Shown here: positions 44,936-51,201 of the stretch, piece by piece
How the letters are laid out: each line of letters opens with the position of its first letter
How positions within the stretch are numbered: the first letter of the stretch is position 1
Assembly (NCBI GenBank): GCA_028710605.1
Contig: JAQTTU010000002.1
Location: 341,105 to 405,104, forward strand
Length of the DNA stretch: 64,000 bases
Origin: Sideroxydans sp.
Lineage (GTDB): Bacteria; Pseudomonadota; Gammaproteobacteria; Burkholderiales; Gallionellaceae
Direction: 5' to 3'
Notes under the pieces: model-generated
Told to the model about the DNA's origin: nothing
What the model saw: the letters and a program-made list of their open reading frames with translations, nothing else
Database searches by the model: none
Made by a program: the position numbers and the translations under genes

Positions 44936-45050
44936 CTCCCTTCTCCCGCAGGCGGGAGAAGGGCTGGGGATGAGGGTCTGTGCGATGCAACGAATCTTTT
45001 TACGACTCTGCAACCCTCACCCTAACCCTCTCCCGCCTGCGGGAGAGGGA
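44936..45050. repeat. Two inverted CTCTCCC-family repeats (family B) between moeA and mogA
   Basis: A CTCCCTTCTCCCGC/GCGGGAGAAGGG hairpin with GGGGATGAGGGT tail (44936-44977) faces an ACCCTCACCCTAACCCTCTC copy with CTCTCCCGCCTGCGGGAGAG hairpin (45012-45050). The pair forms a larger inverted repeat. Just upstream (44909) is a CCACAGAGATCACAG fragment. Confidence 0.85.
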
Positions 45051-45063
45051 ACGAAGAGCTACT

Positions 45064-46365
45064 TCACCATTCTCCTCCCGCCTCATTCTGATACGCCGTG
45101 CCATCCAGCAACTGCACTGTCACCATGCTGCCCGCCGCCAAGCCTTTGCAATCCGCAGGCACGATCATCAAGCCTTCCGCTTTGGACATGGAAGCCAGAA
45201 TGCCGCTGCCTTGCGCACCGGTCGAGGTCGCGGTGTAACCGCCTTCTTCCCGACCCAACATCACGCGCACGAATTCGGTACGGCTATGTTTGTGTTTCAC
45301 TTCATGCGTCAGCCGCGCTTCGATTGTGCGGCGATAGATGCGCGCGAAGCCCGTCATGCGGCGCAGCGCGGGCAGCACGAATTGCTCGAAGCACACCATG
45401 CTCGAAACCGGATTGCCGGGCAGTCCGAACACGCATGAATTTTCAGTCGTGCCGAACGCCATCGGATGCCCCGGCTTCATTTCCACGCGCCAGAATTTCA
45501 TCTGCACGCCCAAGGCTTCCAGTGTCGGGCGCACGTAGTCGTGCACGCCGACCGACGTGCCGCCGGAAACCAGCAGCACATCGAACTGCAAGCCTTGCTG
45601 CAAATAGCGGCGCAACTCATCGGGATCGTCGCGCGCGATGCCGAGCAACACCGGCTGCATGCCCAGCGCCTGCACTTGCGCCATCAGCGCGTAGCTGTTG
45701 GCATCGGGAATTTTGTTGGCATCGAACGGGTCGTGCAGCCCTTCCAGCTCGTCGCCGGTGGAAAGGATCGCCACGCGCGGCTGGCGAACCACTTGCACCG
45801 TGGCGCGCTTCACCATCGCCAGCATGCCCACCGCACCCGGCGTAAGCTCCGTGCCGGACGGCAACACCACCTCGCCCTCGCGCATGCCTTCGCCGCGCGG
45901 ACGGATGTCGTTGTTAATCTTCACGGCCACATTAATTTGTACTTTCTCGCGAAGCGAGACGTTTGCTCCCTCTCCCGCCGGGGGAGGGTTAGGGTGGGGG
46001 AAGCCTTCATCCGCCAACACATCTTGCGTGTCCTCCACGCGGATCACCGTATCCGCGCCCGGCGGCACCGGCGCGCCGGTCATGATGCGCGCGCACTGTC
46101 CGGCTTGCACCGTCTTGCGCGGCATGTCGCCCGCCTTGATGTCCTCGATGATTTCAAGCACGGCAGGCGCACCCGCCACATCCGCACTGCGCAAGGCAAA
46201 GCCGTCCATCGCCGACACGTCGTATGGCGGCTGGTCGCGGTTGGCGAGTATGTCTTGCGCCAACACGCGCCCCAATGAGTGTTCGAGCGCGACGCTTTCC
46301 ACACCCAGCAATTGCACCGAACGAAGAACGATTTCCTGCGCCGCGTTAACCGATAAATGTTCCAT
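45064..46365 (-). CDS. moeA: Molybdopterin molybdenumtransferase
   Basis: Inserts molybdate into adenylylated molybdopterin. 433 residues; domains: MoeA N-terminal (MEHLSVNAAQEIVL ... DRDQPPYDVSAMDGFALR region), MoCF-like core (ILSTGDEL, VSGGTSVGVHDYV, VFGLPGNPVSSMVCFEQFVLP in part) and C-terminal beta domain. Between VEDTQDVLADEG and REKVQINVAVK there is an extra FPHPNPPPAGEGANVSL coded by a family-B repeat (45966-46003), placed in a surface segment ahead of NDIRPRGEGMREGE. Function is probably retained. Confidence 0.94.
   Translation of the reverse strand: MEHLSVNAAQEIVLRSVQLLGVESVALEHSLGRVLAQDILANRDQPPYDVSAMDGFALRSADVAGAPAVLEIIEDIKAGDMPRKTVQAGQCARIMTGAPVPPGADTVIRVEDTQDVLADEGFPHPNPPPAGEGANVSLREKVQINVAVKINNDIRPRGEGMREGEVVLPSGTELTPGAVGMLAMVKRATVQVVRQPRVAILSTGDELEGLHDPFDANKIPDANSYALMAQVQALGMQPVLLGIARDDPDELRRYLQQGLQFDVLLVSGGTSVGVHDYVRPTLEALGVQMKFWRVEMKPGHPMAFGTTENSCVFGLPGNPVSSMVCFEQFVLPALRRMTGFARIYRRTIEARLTHEVKHKHSRTEFVRVMLGREEGGYTATSTGAQGSGILASMSKAEGLMIVPADCKGLAAGSMVTVQLLDGTAYQNEAGGEW
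45966..46003. repeat. CTCTCCC-family repeat (family B) inserted in frame inside moeA
   Basis: CTCCCTCTCCCGCCGGGGGA followed by GGGTTAGGGTGGGGGAAG; the same order as the intergenic copies 0.9 kb away, but reversed. It is translated as FPHPNPPPAGEG. Confidence 0.85.
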
Positions 46366-46416
46366 AGTTTTTCAGAATTCTTTTTCAAAAAATTAAATTC
46401 AAAACAGCCAACCTCT

Positions 46417-46489
46417 TGGAGATGCCCGTCAATAGGCGATCTCCGTAATGCGATTGATGGAGATGGCCGAATCTATTGGCTTGCGGGCT
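46417..46489. repeat. Dispersed repeat, family F
   Basis: GGAGATGCCCGTCAATAGGC at the left, GATGGAGATGGCCG and TTGGCTTGCGGGCT at the right; aligned with the 17190-17262 copy over its length. It fills most of the gap between mobA and moeA. Confidence 0.85.
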
Positions 46490-46500
46490 TATGCAGCATT

Positions 46501-47079
46501 TCAATTCCGCTGCGCTGCTGCCAAATCTTCCGGCGTATCCAGATCGAAAAAACTGCGCAGTTGCGGGTCGTATTCGCGCAGCTCATCTTCGCTCACATAA
46601 CGCACGTCCAGATTTTTCAGCACGCCGCGCAGGCTCTTGTCGCCCGCAGCCAGACTCGCGCGCATCGCATCCAAGGCACTGTTTGTGTAGAACGCGGCGA
46701 GCGGTTGCGCGTAGCCGCCTACCATCGGCACGACAGCTTGATGCGCGTCACGCAACGTGGCGAGTTGCTTCACAACTGCGTGCGACACAAACGGCATATC
46801 GCACGCCACCGCAAACACCCACGGCGTATCGGCTTGTGCCATCCCCGCAATCAACCCCGCCAGCGGCCCGATTGAATCCTGTTCATCGCAAACCTGCATC
46901 ACATCCACACCGCTGCGCGGTTGGCGCACGCTGACAATCACCTTCGGAAAAATTTGTTGCATGGTGGCGGTGACACGTTCCAGTAGCGTCGCTCCGTCCA
47001 GCACCAGCGCCGCCTTGTCCCGCCCCATGCGGCGCGAATCGCCGCCCGCCAGAATCAGCGCGGTGCAGTCGTCTAGCAT
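46501..47079 (-). CDS. mobA: Molybdenum cofactor guanylyltransferase
   Basis: Adds GMP to Mo-molybdopterin to form the MGD cofactor of DMSO-reductase family enzymes. 192 residues; nucleotidyltransferase motif LILAGGDSRRMGRDKAAL, VFAVACDMPFVSHAVVKQL and the C-terminal FFDLDTPEDLAAAQRN are diagnostic. Its presence implies bis-MGD enzymes elsewhere in the genome. Confidence 0.95.
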   Translation of the reverse strand: MLDDCTALILAGGDSRRMGRDKAALVLDGATLLERVTATMQQIFPKVIVSVRQPRSGVDVMQVCDEQDSIGPLAGLIAGMAQADTPWVFAVACDMPFVSHAVVKQLATLRDAHQAVVPMVGGYAQPLAAFYTNSALDAMRASLAAGDKSLRGVLKNLDVRYVSEDELREYDPQLRSFFDLDTPEDLAAAQRN

Positions 47080-47094
47080 GAGAACAACGCCAGT

Positions 47095-47154
47095 TGTAGG
47101 TGCGAATTCATTCGCACTAATCGCAATGCCAGTGCGAATAAATTCGCACCTACA
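47095..47154. repeat. Palindromic repeat, family D
   Basis: TGTAGGTGCGAATTCATTCGCAC, spacer, GTGCGAATAAATTCGCACCTACA. Lies between mobB and mobA. Confidence 0.92.
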
Positions 47155-47179
47155 ACTATTTCAAAAGCAGTTTTTGAAA

Positions 47180-47671
47180 TCATCGCGCTGCGTGTAGCAA
47201 AATGAAATCAACAATGCCGTTCACATCCTCCAGCGCAAAATGCGGCAACTGCGGATACACCTCATCCATGTCGCTGACCATGGCGATCAGCCCATCTTCA
47301 ATCGCGCAACGCGCGGGTTTGCCGCACTCGCGGCGCAGCACTTCGATCTTCGCGCCGGGCGCGTGCGAAAAACCTTCGGCCAACACCAACTCTGCTTCGC
47401 CCAAAAAACGCTGCGCAATTTGCTGCGGCTCGCGTTCCGTTTTGGCATCCGCCACCAGTTGCAGCGCATCGCGCGTGAGCAATACGCTCATCACCGCGCC
47501 CGCATCCTTGTAGCGGTAACTGTCCTTGCCCGGCGTGTCCAGTTCCACTTTGTGATGCGCGTGTTTGATGGTGGCGACCTTCACTCCGCGCACGCACAAT
47601 TCACGAATAAGCTTTTCCACCAGCGTGGTTTTACCCGCGCCCGAATGACCGACGATAGAGATGACCTTCAT
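47180..47671 (-). CDS. mobB: Molybdopterin-guanine dinucleotide biosynthesis adaptor (GTP-binding)
   Basis: 163 residues; P-loop VGHSGAGKTTLVEKLI near the N-terminus, then VATIKHAHHKVELDTPGKDSYRY, the MobB signature. It assists MobA. The start codon overlaps the higA stop (ATGA), so its translation is coupled to the antitoxin gene. Confidence 0.94.
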   Translation of the reverse strand: MKVISIVGHSGAGKTTLVEKLIRELCVRGVKVATIKHAHHKVELDTPGKDSYRYKDAGAVMSVLLTRDALQLVADAKTEREPQQIAQRFLGEAELVLAEGFSHAPGAKIEVLRRECGKPARCAIEDGLIAMVSDMDEVYPQLPHFALEDVNGIVDFILLHAAR

Positions 47672-48105
47672 TTTGGGGAAGCGGGAATAAAAACCGCCGG
47701 GCTGATGCCAAAAAACGTGCCCAACTTGCCCGCCAAGGTCGCGCTGATTTTTCTCTTGCCCGACAAGATTGCCGACAGATTACTTTGCGGCACGATGGTG
47801 GACAAGTCTTCCTGTTTCAAGCCGCGTGCCTCCATCAGAAAACGCAGAGCATCTTTGGGCGAGGCCTTCTCGATGGCGTAGTGCTCTTGCTCATAGTTGG
47901 CCACCATATCGCTCACCAAATCGAGCAAGCCTGCGAGCGGATGGTCTTCATCGTCGCCCGCGACATCCAGCAACGAATTCATCAGCGCCAACATGCGCTC
48001 GTAGCCCGCCACATCCTGGATGGGGCGCAGATGCGCGTTCGCATCAAATGCCTGCCAAGAGGTTTGAATGGCCCGAATGTCGAATTTACTTTGAGAGGTG
48101 CGCAT
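47668..48105 (-). CDS. higA: HigA-type antitoxin (HTH)
   Basis: 145 residues. The C-terminal half is a lambda-Cro/Xre helix-turn-helix (LRFLMEARGLKQEDLSTIVP, SNLSAILSGKRKISATLAGK) of the YddM/HigA type; the N-terminal 80 residues, with an acidic DVAGDDEDHPLAGLLDL segment, probably bind the toxin. It follows the toxin gene by 2 bp, the order usual for higBA. Its stop overlaps the mobB start. Confidence 0.93.
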   Translation of the reverse strand: MRTSQSKFDIRAIQTSWQAFDANAHLRPIQDVAGYERMLALMNSLLDVAGDDEDHPLAGLLDLVSDMVANYEQEHYAIEKASPKDALRFLMEARGLKQEDLSTIVPQSNLSAILSGKRKISATLAGKLGTFFGISPAVFIPASPK

Positions 48106-48107
48106 GA

Positions 48108-48410
48108 TTATCCTTTGCCTTTCCGGTAGAGCTTGTTCCAGTTATCGTATTCGCGGTGCGTCATCACTTTATGCACAAAAACCTTTTTGAACCGGTAGCG
48201 GACGATCACCACCAAGCGGTAGTTGTTGCCGCCTATATCGAAGATCGTAAAGGGAGGAACATAGTCTGCTGAGTTGAAAAATTCTCGTACATGATTGAAA
48301 TCCCTGAACTCGATATGCTCCACAACCGAGTGCCACTCACGCAACACGCTTTCCGCCTCTGGATGAATTTTCCAGAACTCGCGCAGCATTTTGATGGAGA
48401 TGATGTGCAT
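48108..48410 (-). CDS. higB: HigB-family mRNA interferase toxin
   Basis: 100 residues of RelE/HigB fold: SIKMLREFWKIHPEAESVLREWH, FNSADYVPPFTIFDIGGNNYRLVV and FVHKVMTHREYDNWNKLYRKGKG with the conserved C-terminal basic/His-Tyr region. It probably cleaves translated mRNA. Its ATG lies only 6 bp after the -10 box of a strong promoter, pointing to a leaderless message. Confidence 0.94.
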   Translation of the reverse strand: MHIISIKMLREFWKIHPEAESVLREWHSVVEHIEFRDFNHVREFFNSADYVPPFTIFDIGGNNYRLVVIVRYRFKKVFVHKVMTHREYDNWNKLYRKGKG

Positions 48411-48416
48411 GGCTTG

Positions 48417-48444
48417 AGTATATCGCTTTGATATATTTGGTCAA
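48417..48444 (-). promoter_or_regulatory. higBA promoter with an embedded palindromic operator
   Basis: On the minus strand TTGACC, a 16-bp spacer and TATACT precede higB. A TATATC-N5-GATATA inverted repeat (48419-48435) lies in the spacer and -10 box, a likely HigA binding site for autorepression. Confidence 0.75.
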
Positions 48445-48462
48445 GATAAAGACATCAACTGA

Positions 48463-48888
48463 CTATGGATGCGGTGTAACCCAAGCTTCGCCTTGCGGCG
48501 TGATTTCTTTTTTCCAGATCGGCACGCGCTGTTTCAGCTCGTCTATCAGCCAGCGGCAAGCGTCGAACGCGGCGGCGCGGTGTTCGGCGGCGGCGGCGAT
48601 GAACACGATGTTGTCGCCCGCGCGCACGGTGGTGACCCGGTGCACGATGCGCGCATCCAGCAGAGAAAATTTTGCGATAGCTTCGTTGCGCAGCTTGTTC
48701 ATTTCGGCCAGCGCCATGCTGCCGTAGGCTTCAAAGCTGATCTCGCTCACGTCGCGCCCTTCGGAAAAATCGCGCGCGCAGCCGAGAAAAGTGGCGATGC
48801 CGCCAATGCGTTTTGAGCTGGATTTCAGCGCGGCGATTTCTGCGTCTTGCGAGAAGTCAGCTTGCTGGATACGGACAGGTTCGCTCAT
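48463..48888 (-). CDS. moaE: Molybdopterin synthase catalytic subunit
   Basis: 141 residues from MSEPVRIQQADFSQ with GAGGAA upstream; the frame extends further 5' only because it reads through a repeat. MoaE blocks: GGIATFLGCARDFSEGRDV, FEAYGSMALAEMNKL, RIVHRVTTVRAGDNIVFIA and the Lys-containing VPIWKKEITPQGEAWV. It transfers sulfur from MoaD thiocarboxylate to cyclic pyranopterin. Confidence 0.95.
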   Translation of the reverse strand: MSEPVRIQQADFSQDAEIAALKSSSKRIGGIATFLGCARDFSEGRDVSEISFEAYGSMALAEMNKLRNEAIAKFSLLDARIVHRVTTVRAGDNIVFIAAAAEHRAAAFDACRWLIDELKQRVPIWKKEITPQGEAWVTPHP

Positions 48889-48924
48889 TTCAATTCCTCG
48901 TCGTTTATAACGTCGCGCGCAATG

Positions 48925-48978
48925 TGTAGGAGCGAGCTTGCTCGCGAAAACGCTTTCGCGAGCAAGCTCGCTCCTACA
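48925..48978. repeat. Palindromic repeat, family A
   Basis: TGTAGGAGCGAGCTTGCTCG arm and its complement around a GAAAACGCTTTC loop, between moaE and moaD. Confidence 0.92.
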
Positions 48979-48997
48979 ACGGCATCCTGTCCCATTT

Positions 48998-49237
48998 CTA
49001 GCCCCCCGAAAACTTCGCCATGAACGCGATCTCGTCGTTGTCGTGCAGCGCCATTTGCTTGTCGTGCACCTGGTTCTGGTTGACGGCGATGAAGCTGACG
49101 ATGCTGAATGCGCCGGGATGTTGCATGCCGAGGTGGACGATGACATCGTGCAGCGTCATGCCATCGACGAATTCTATTTGCATCTCGCGTTGCTGCACGC
49201 GGTCGGCCACCGGGCCGAAGAACAGGATGCGAATCAT
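48998..49237 (-). CDS. moaD: Molybdopterin synthase sulfur carrier subunit
   Basis: 79-residue ubiquitin-like protein, MIRILFFGPVADRV, ending in the required Gly-Gly (FMAKFSGG) that MoeB adenylates and that carries the thiocarboxylate. Confidence 0.95.
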   Translation of the reverse strand: MIRILFFGPVADRVQQREMQIEFVDGMTLHDVIVHLGMQHPGAFSIVSFIAVNQNQVHDKQMALHDNDEIAFMAKFSGG

Positions 49238-49257
49238 CCTAAATTCCCTCGCGGGTT

Positions 49258-49317
49258 TGCAGGTGCGAATTCATTCGCACGAATTTCACGTTTTGTGCGA
49301 ATGAATTCGCACCTACA
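49258..49317. repeat. Palindromic repeat, family D
   Basis: TGCAGGTGCGAATTCATTCGCAC and GTGCGAATGAATTCGCACCTACA with one base change in the left end. Lies between moaD and moaC. Confidence 0.9.
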
Positions 49318-49327
49318 AAATCAGAAC

Positions 49328-49828
49328 TCATTTTTCCTCCCCGCGTTTCCACACGCCGCTTTTCCCGCCGCGCTTTTCTTCCAGTTGCACACACTCGATG
49401 CGCATGCCTCTATCTACCGCTTTGCACATATCGTAAATGGTGAGCAGCGCCACGTTGGCCGCGCACAGCGCTTCCATTTCCACCCCGGTTTGCCCCACGC
49501 AACTGGCCGTGGTCACCACCTTGATGCCGACGCAACCCTGCGCGTCCGCCTCGTTGATTTCGCTGAACTCAACTTCCACGCCGGACAGCGCGATGGAATG
49601 GCACATCGGGATCATGTCCGGCGTGCGCTTGGCCGCCATCACGGCTGCGACATCGGCCACGGTCAACACATCGCCCTTGGCGATCTTTCCATCGCGTATG
49701 CGTTCCAGCGTGGCGGGCTGCATGCGCAACACACCGCTGGCGATAGCGACGCGCTGCGTGCTGGTTTTTTCCGAAACATCCACCATGCGCGCGCGGCCGG
49801 AGTCGGAGAAATGGGTCAGTTCATTCAT
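49328..49828 (-). CDS. moaC: Cyclic pyranopterin monophosphate synthase
   Basis: Completes the MoaA reaction to cPMP. 166 residues; signature blocks [53 protein letters not shown] and [19 protein letters not shown] are intact. First gene of the minus-strand Moco group. Confidence 0.96.
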   Translation of the reverse strand: MNELTHFSDSGRARMVDVSEKTSTQRVAIASGVLRMQPATLERIRDGKIAKGDVLTVADVAAVMAAKRTPDMIPMCHSIALSGVEVEFSEINEADAQGCVGIKVVTTASCVGQTGVEMEALCAANVALLTIYDMCKAVDRGMRIECVQLEEKRGGKSGVWKRGEEK

Positions 49829-49910
49829 TGCGGGAATCCAGAATTTTGGTTCAACGGGTATTTGCCGCTGCTGCGGCTTCCGTTGTGCGGGCGGGATAGT
49901 AAACCGAACT

Positions 49911-49947
49911 GGTGCAGTGCACCAAACCCGGCGCGTTACGCGCCGGG
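49911..49947. other. Two short perfect hairpins downstream of the 122-residue gene
   Basis: TGGTGCAGTGCACCA (49911-49925) and CCCGGCGCG-TTA-CGCGCCGGG (49927-49947) lie in the 174-bp gap between moaC and the next gene. The second hairpin is strong but lacks a T-run on the minus strand, so terminator function is uncertain. Confidence 0.5.
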
Positions 49948-50002
49948 AGATTTTCGTGCCGATTGCGCACCGGCGAGCACAGGTGCGCGCTCAAATGCTT
50001 GG

Positions 50003-50371
50003 CTATTTCCCCGGGTTGCTTTGTCGCGGCAGCGTTAAATTTACGGCCGTCACGACATCCACAAAAGTGATGGTGTCGAACGTGCGGTTCAAGGATTTGC
50101 TGTAAAAGTTTTTCATTTCCACGCCGTCCGAATAACGCACGGTATTGCCTTTGGCGACATCGGTTTTATTGGTGGCGAGCCATAGCTTGCCTTTGTCGCC
50201 GGAGACTTGCAGGAAAGTGTACATCGAAGATTTGTCTATCACCTCCAGCACGGTGCCGGTGTTGGTCACTTTACTCACGTGAGGATTGAAGACGTGAGTC
50301 TGGCGTTTGGATTCGGCGGCAGCGGTTCCGGCAAGCATCGCCAGTACCAGCAAAGCAATCATGTTTTTCAT
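50003..50371 (-). CDS. Small periplasmic protein of unknown function
   Basis: 122 residues with a signal peptide (MKNMIALLVLAMLAGTAAAES, cleavage near 19). The mature part is beta-rich with TFLQVSGDKGKLWLATN, which recalls the OB-fold-like NrfJ/DUF family near cytochrome genes, but the match is by feel only. No Cys, no heme motif. It is downstream of the cymA-like gene on the same strand, separated by a terminator, so readthrough or its own promoter is needed. Confidence 0.7.
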   Translation of the reverse strand: MKNMIALLVLAMLAGTAAAESKRQTHVFNPHVSKVTNTGTVLEVIDKSSMYTFLQVSGDKGKLWLATNKTDVAKGNTVRYSDGVEMKNFYSKSLNRTFDTITFVDVVTAVNLTLPRQSNPGK

Positions 50372-50423
50372 CGTAATTTCCTTAACAGGTGATTAGAAAA
50401 AAACCTCCCCTTGATGCGCCTGC

Positions 50424-50468
50424 AAAAAAGCCTTATCCGCGAATTGAACTCCACGCAGATAAGGCTTC
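50424..50468 (-). terminator. Rho-independent terminator after the cymA-like gene
   Basis: On the minus strand AAGCCTTATCTGCG pairs with CGCGGATAAGGCTT around a loop, followed by TTTT. It ends the electron-transfer cluster. Confidence 0.8.
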
Positions 50469-50490
50469 AAATATTTTCAGCAGCTAAACA

Positions 50491-51087
50491 TTACATCTCG
50501 TTCGGATCGACATATTCCTTCGGCAGTCTGTGCGCGATGCCCTGATGGCATTCGATGCAAGTCTGTCCGTCGGTCTTCGCCTTCATGTGCTTGCTGTACA
50601 CCGTCGGCTTCTGGATAGTGCCGCTCATGTTGTCGAAGTTGTGGCAGTTGCGGCATTCCTGCGAGCCGGTCGCCTTCATCCGGTTCCATTCGTTGGTCGC
50701 CAATACCATGCGGCGGGCTTCGAATTTCTCGGGCGTGCTAACCCAGCCCATCAGCTTGCTCCAGATTTCCTTGCTTGCCTGAATCTTGCGTATTGTCTTG
50801 TGGGCAAAATCCTTGGGCACGTGGCAATCCGGGCAGGCGGCGCGCACGCCGGTGCGGTTCTGGTAGTGGATGGTCTTTTTGTATTCCTGGAACACCGTGT
50901 CGTTCATCTCGTGGCAGCCGATACAGAATTCCAGCCGGTTCGTCGCATCCATGGCCGTGCCGAAACCGCTCTGAAAAATGAGGCCGGCCACGAGTGTTAC
51001 GCCCACAATCGCCAGCACGGAATACTTGGCACTGGGCTGCTTGAAAAAACTCCAGGTGCGCTTCAGGAAGTTGGGTTTGTTTTCCAT
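50491..51087 (-). CDS. cymA: NapC/NirT-family tetraheme cytochrome c, CymA-like quinone-interacting protein of the mto cluster
   Basis: 198 residues from MENKPNFLKRTWSFF, with GGAGAG before the ATG. One anchor helix (YSVLAIVGVTLVAGLIFQSG) and four hemes: CIGCH, CPDCH, CRNCH and CIECH. In iron oxidisers with MtoAB this protein is proposed to pass electrons from periplasmic cytochromes to the quinone pool. It follows mtoB by 114 bp, but an intrinsic terminator lies in the gap. Paralogue of the gene at 32794. Confidence 0.92.
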   Translation of the reverse strand: MENKPNFLKRTWSFFKQPSAKYSVLAIVGVTLVAGLIFQSGFGTAMDATNRLEFCIGCHEMNDTVFQEYKKTIHYQNRTGVRAACPDCHVPKDFAHKTIRKIQASKEIWSKLMGWVSTPEKFEARRMVLATNEWNRMKATGSQECRNCHNFDNMSGTIQKPTVYSKHMKAKTDGQTCIECHQGIAHRLPKEYVDPNEM

Positions 51088-51142
51088 AAATCTCTCCGCT
51101 AAAAAATAGGTAAATTTTTTGAATCGATCTGCGTCAAGCCCG

Positions 51143-51178
51143 AAAAAAATGCGGTGCACAAAATTACCGTGCACCGCC
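51143..51178 (-). terminator. Rho-independent terminator between mtoB and the cymA-like gene
   Basis: Minus strand: GGCGGTGCAC, loop GGTAATTTT, GTGCACCGC, then ATTTTTTT, 24 bp after the mtoB stop. It would uncouple or reduce cymA transcription from the mto operon. A TTGACG on the minus strand (51137-51132) might be the -35 of a separate cymA promoter. Confidence 0.85.
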
Positions 51179-51201
51179 AATCGTTGCCTCGCAGGAATCG
51201 T

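Noticed and set aside
17299-48978. Insertion sequence or transposon ends
   Set aside because: The TGTAGG...CCTACA elements are only 45-60 bp, contain no transposase and show no target duplications I can recognise.
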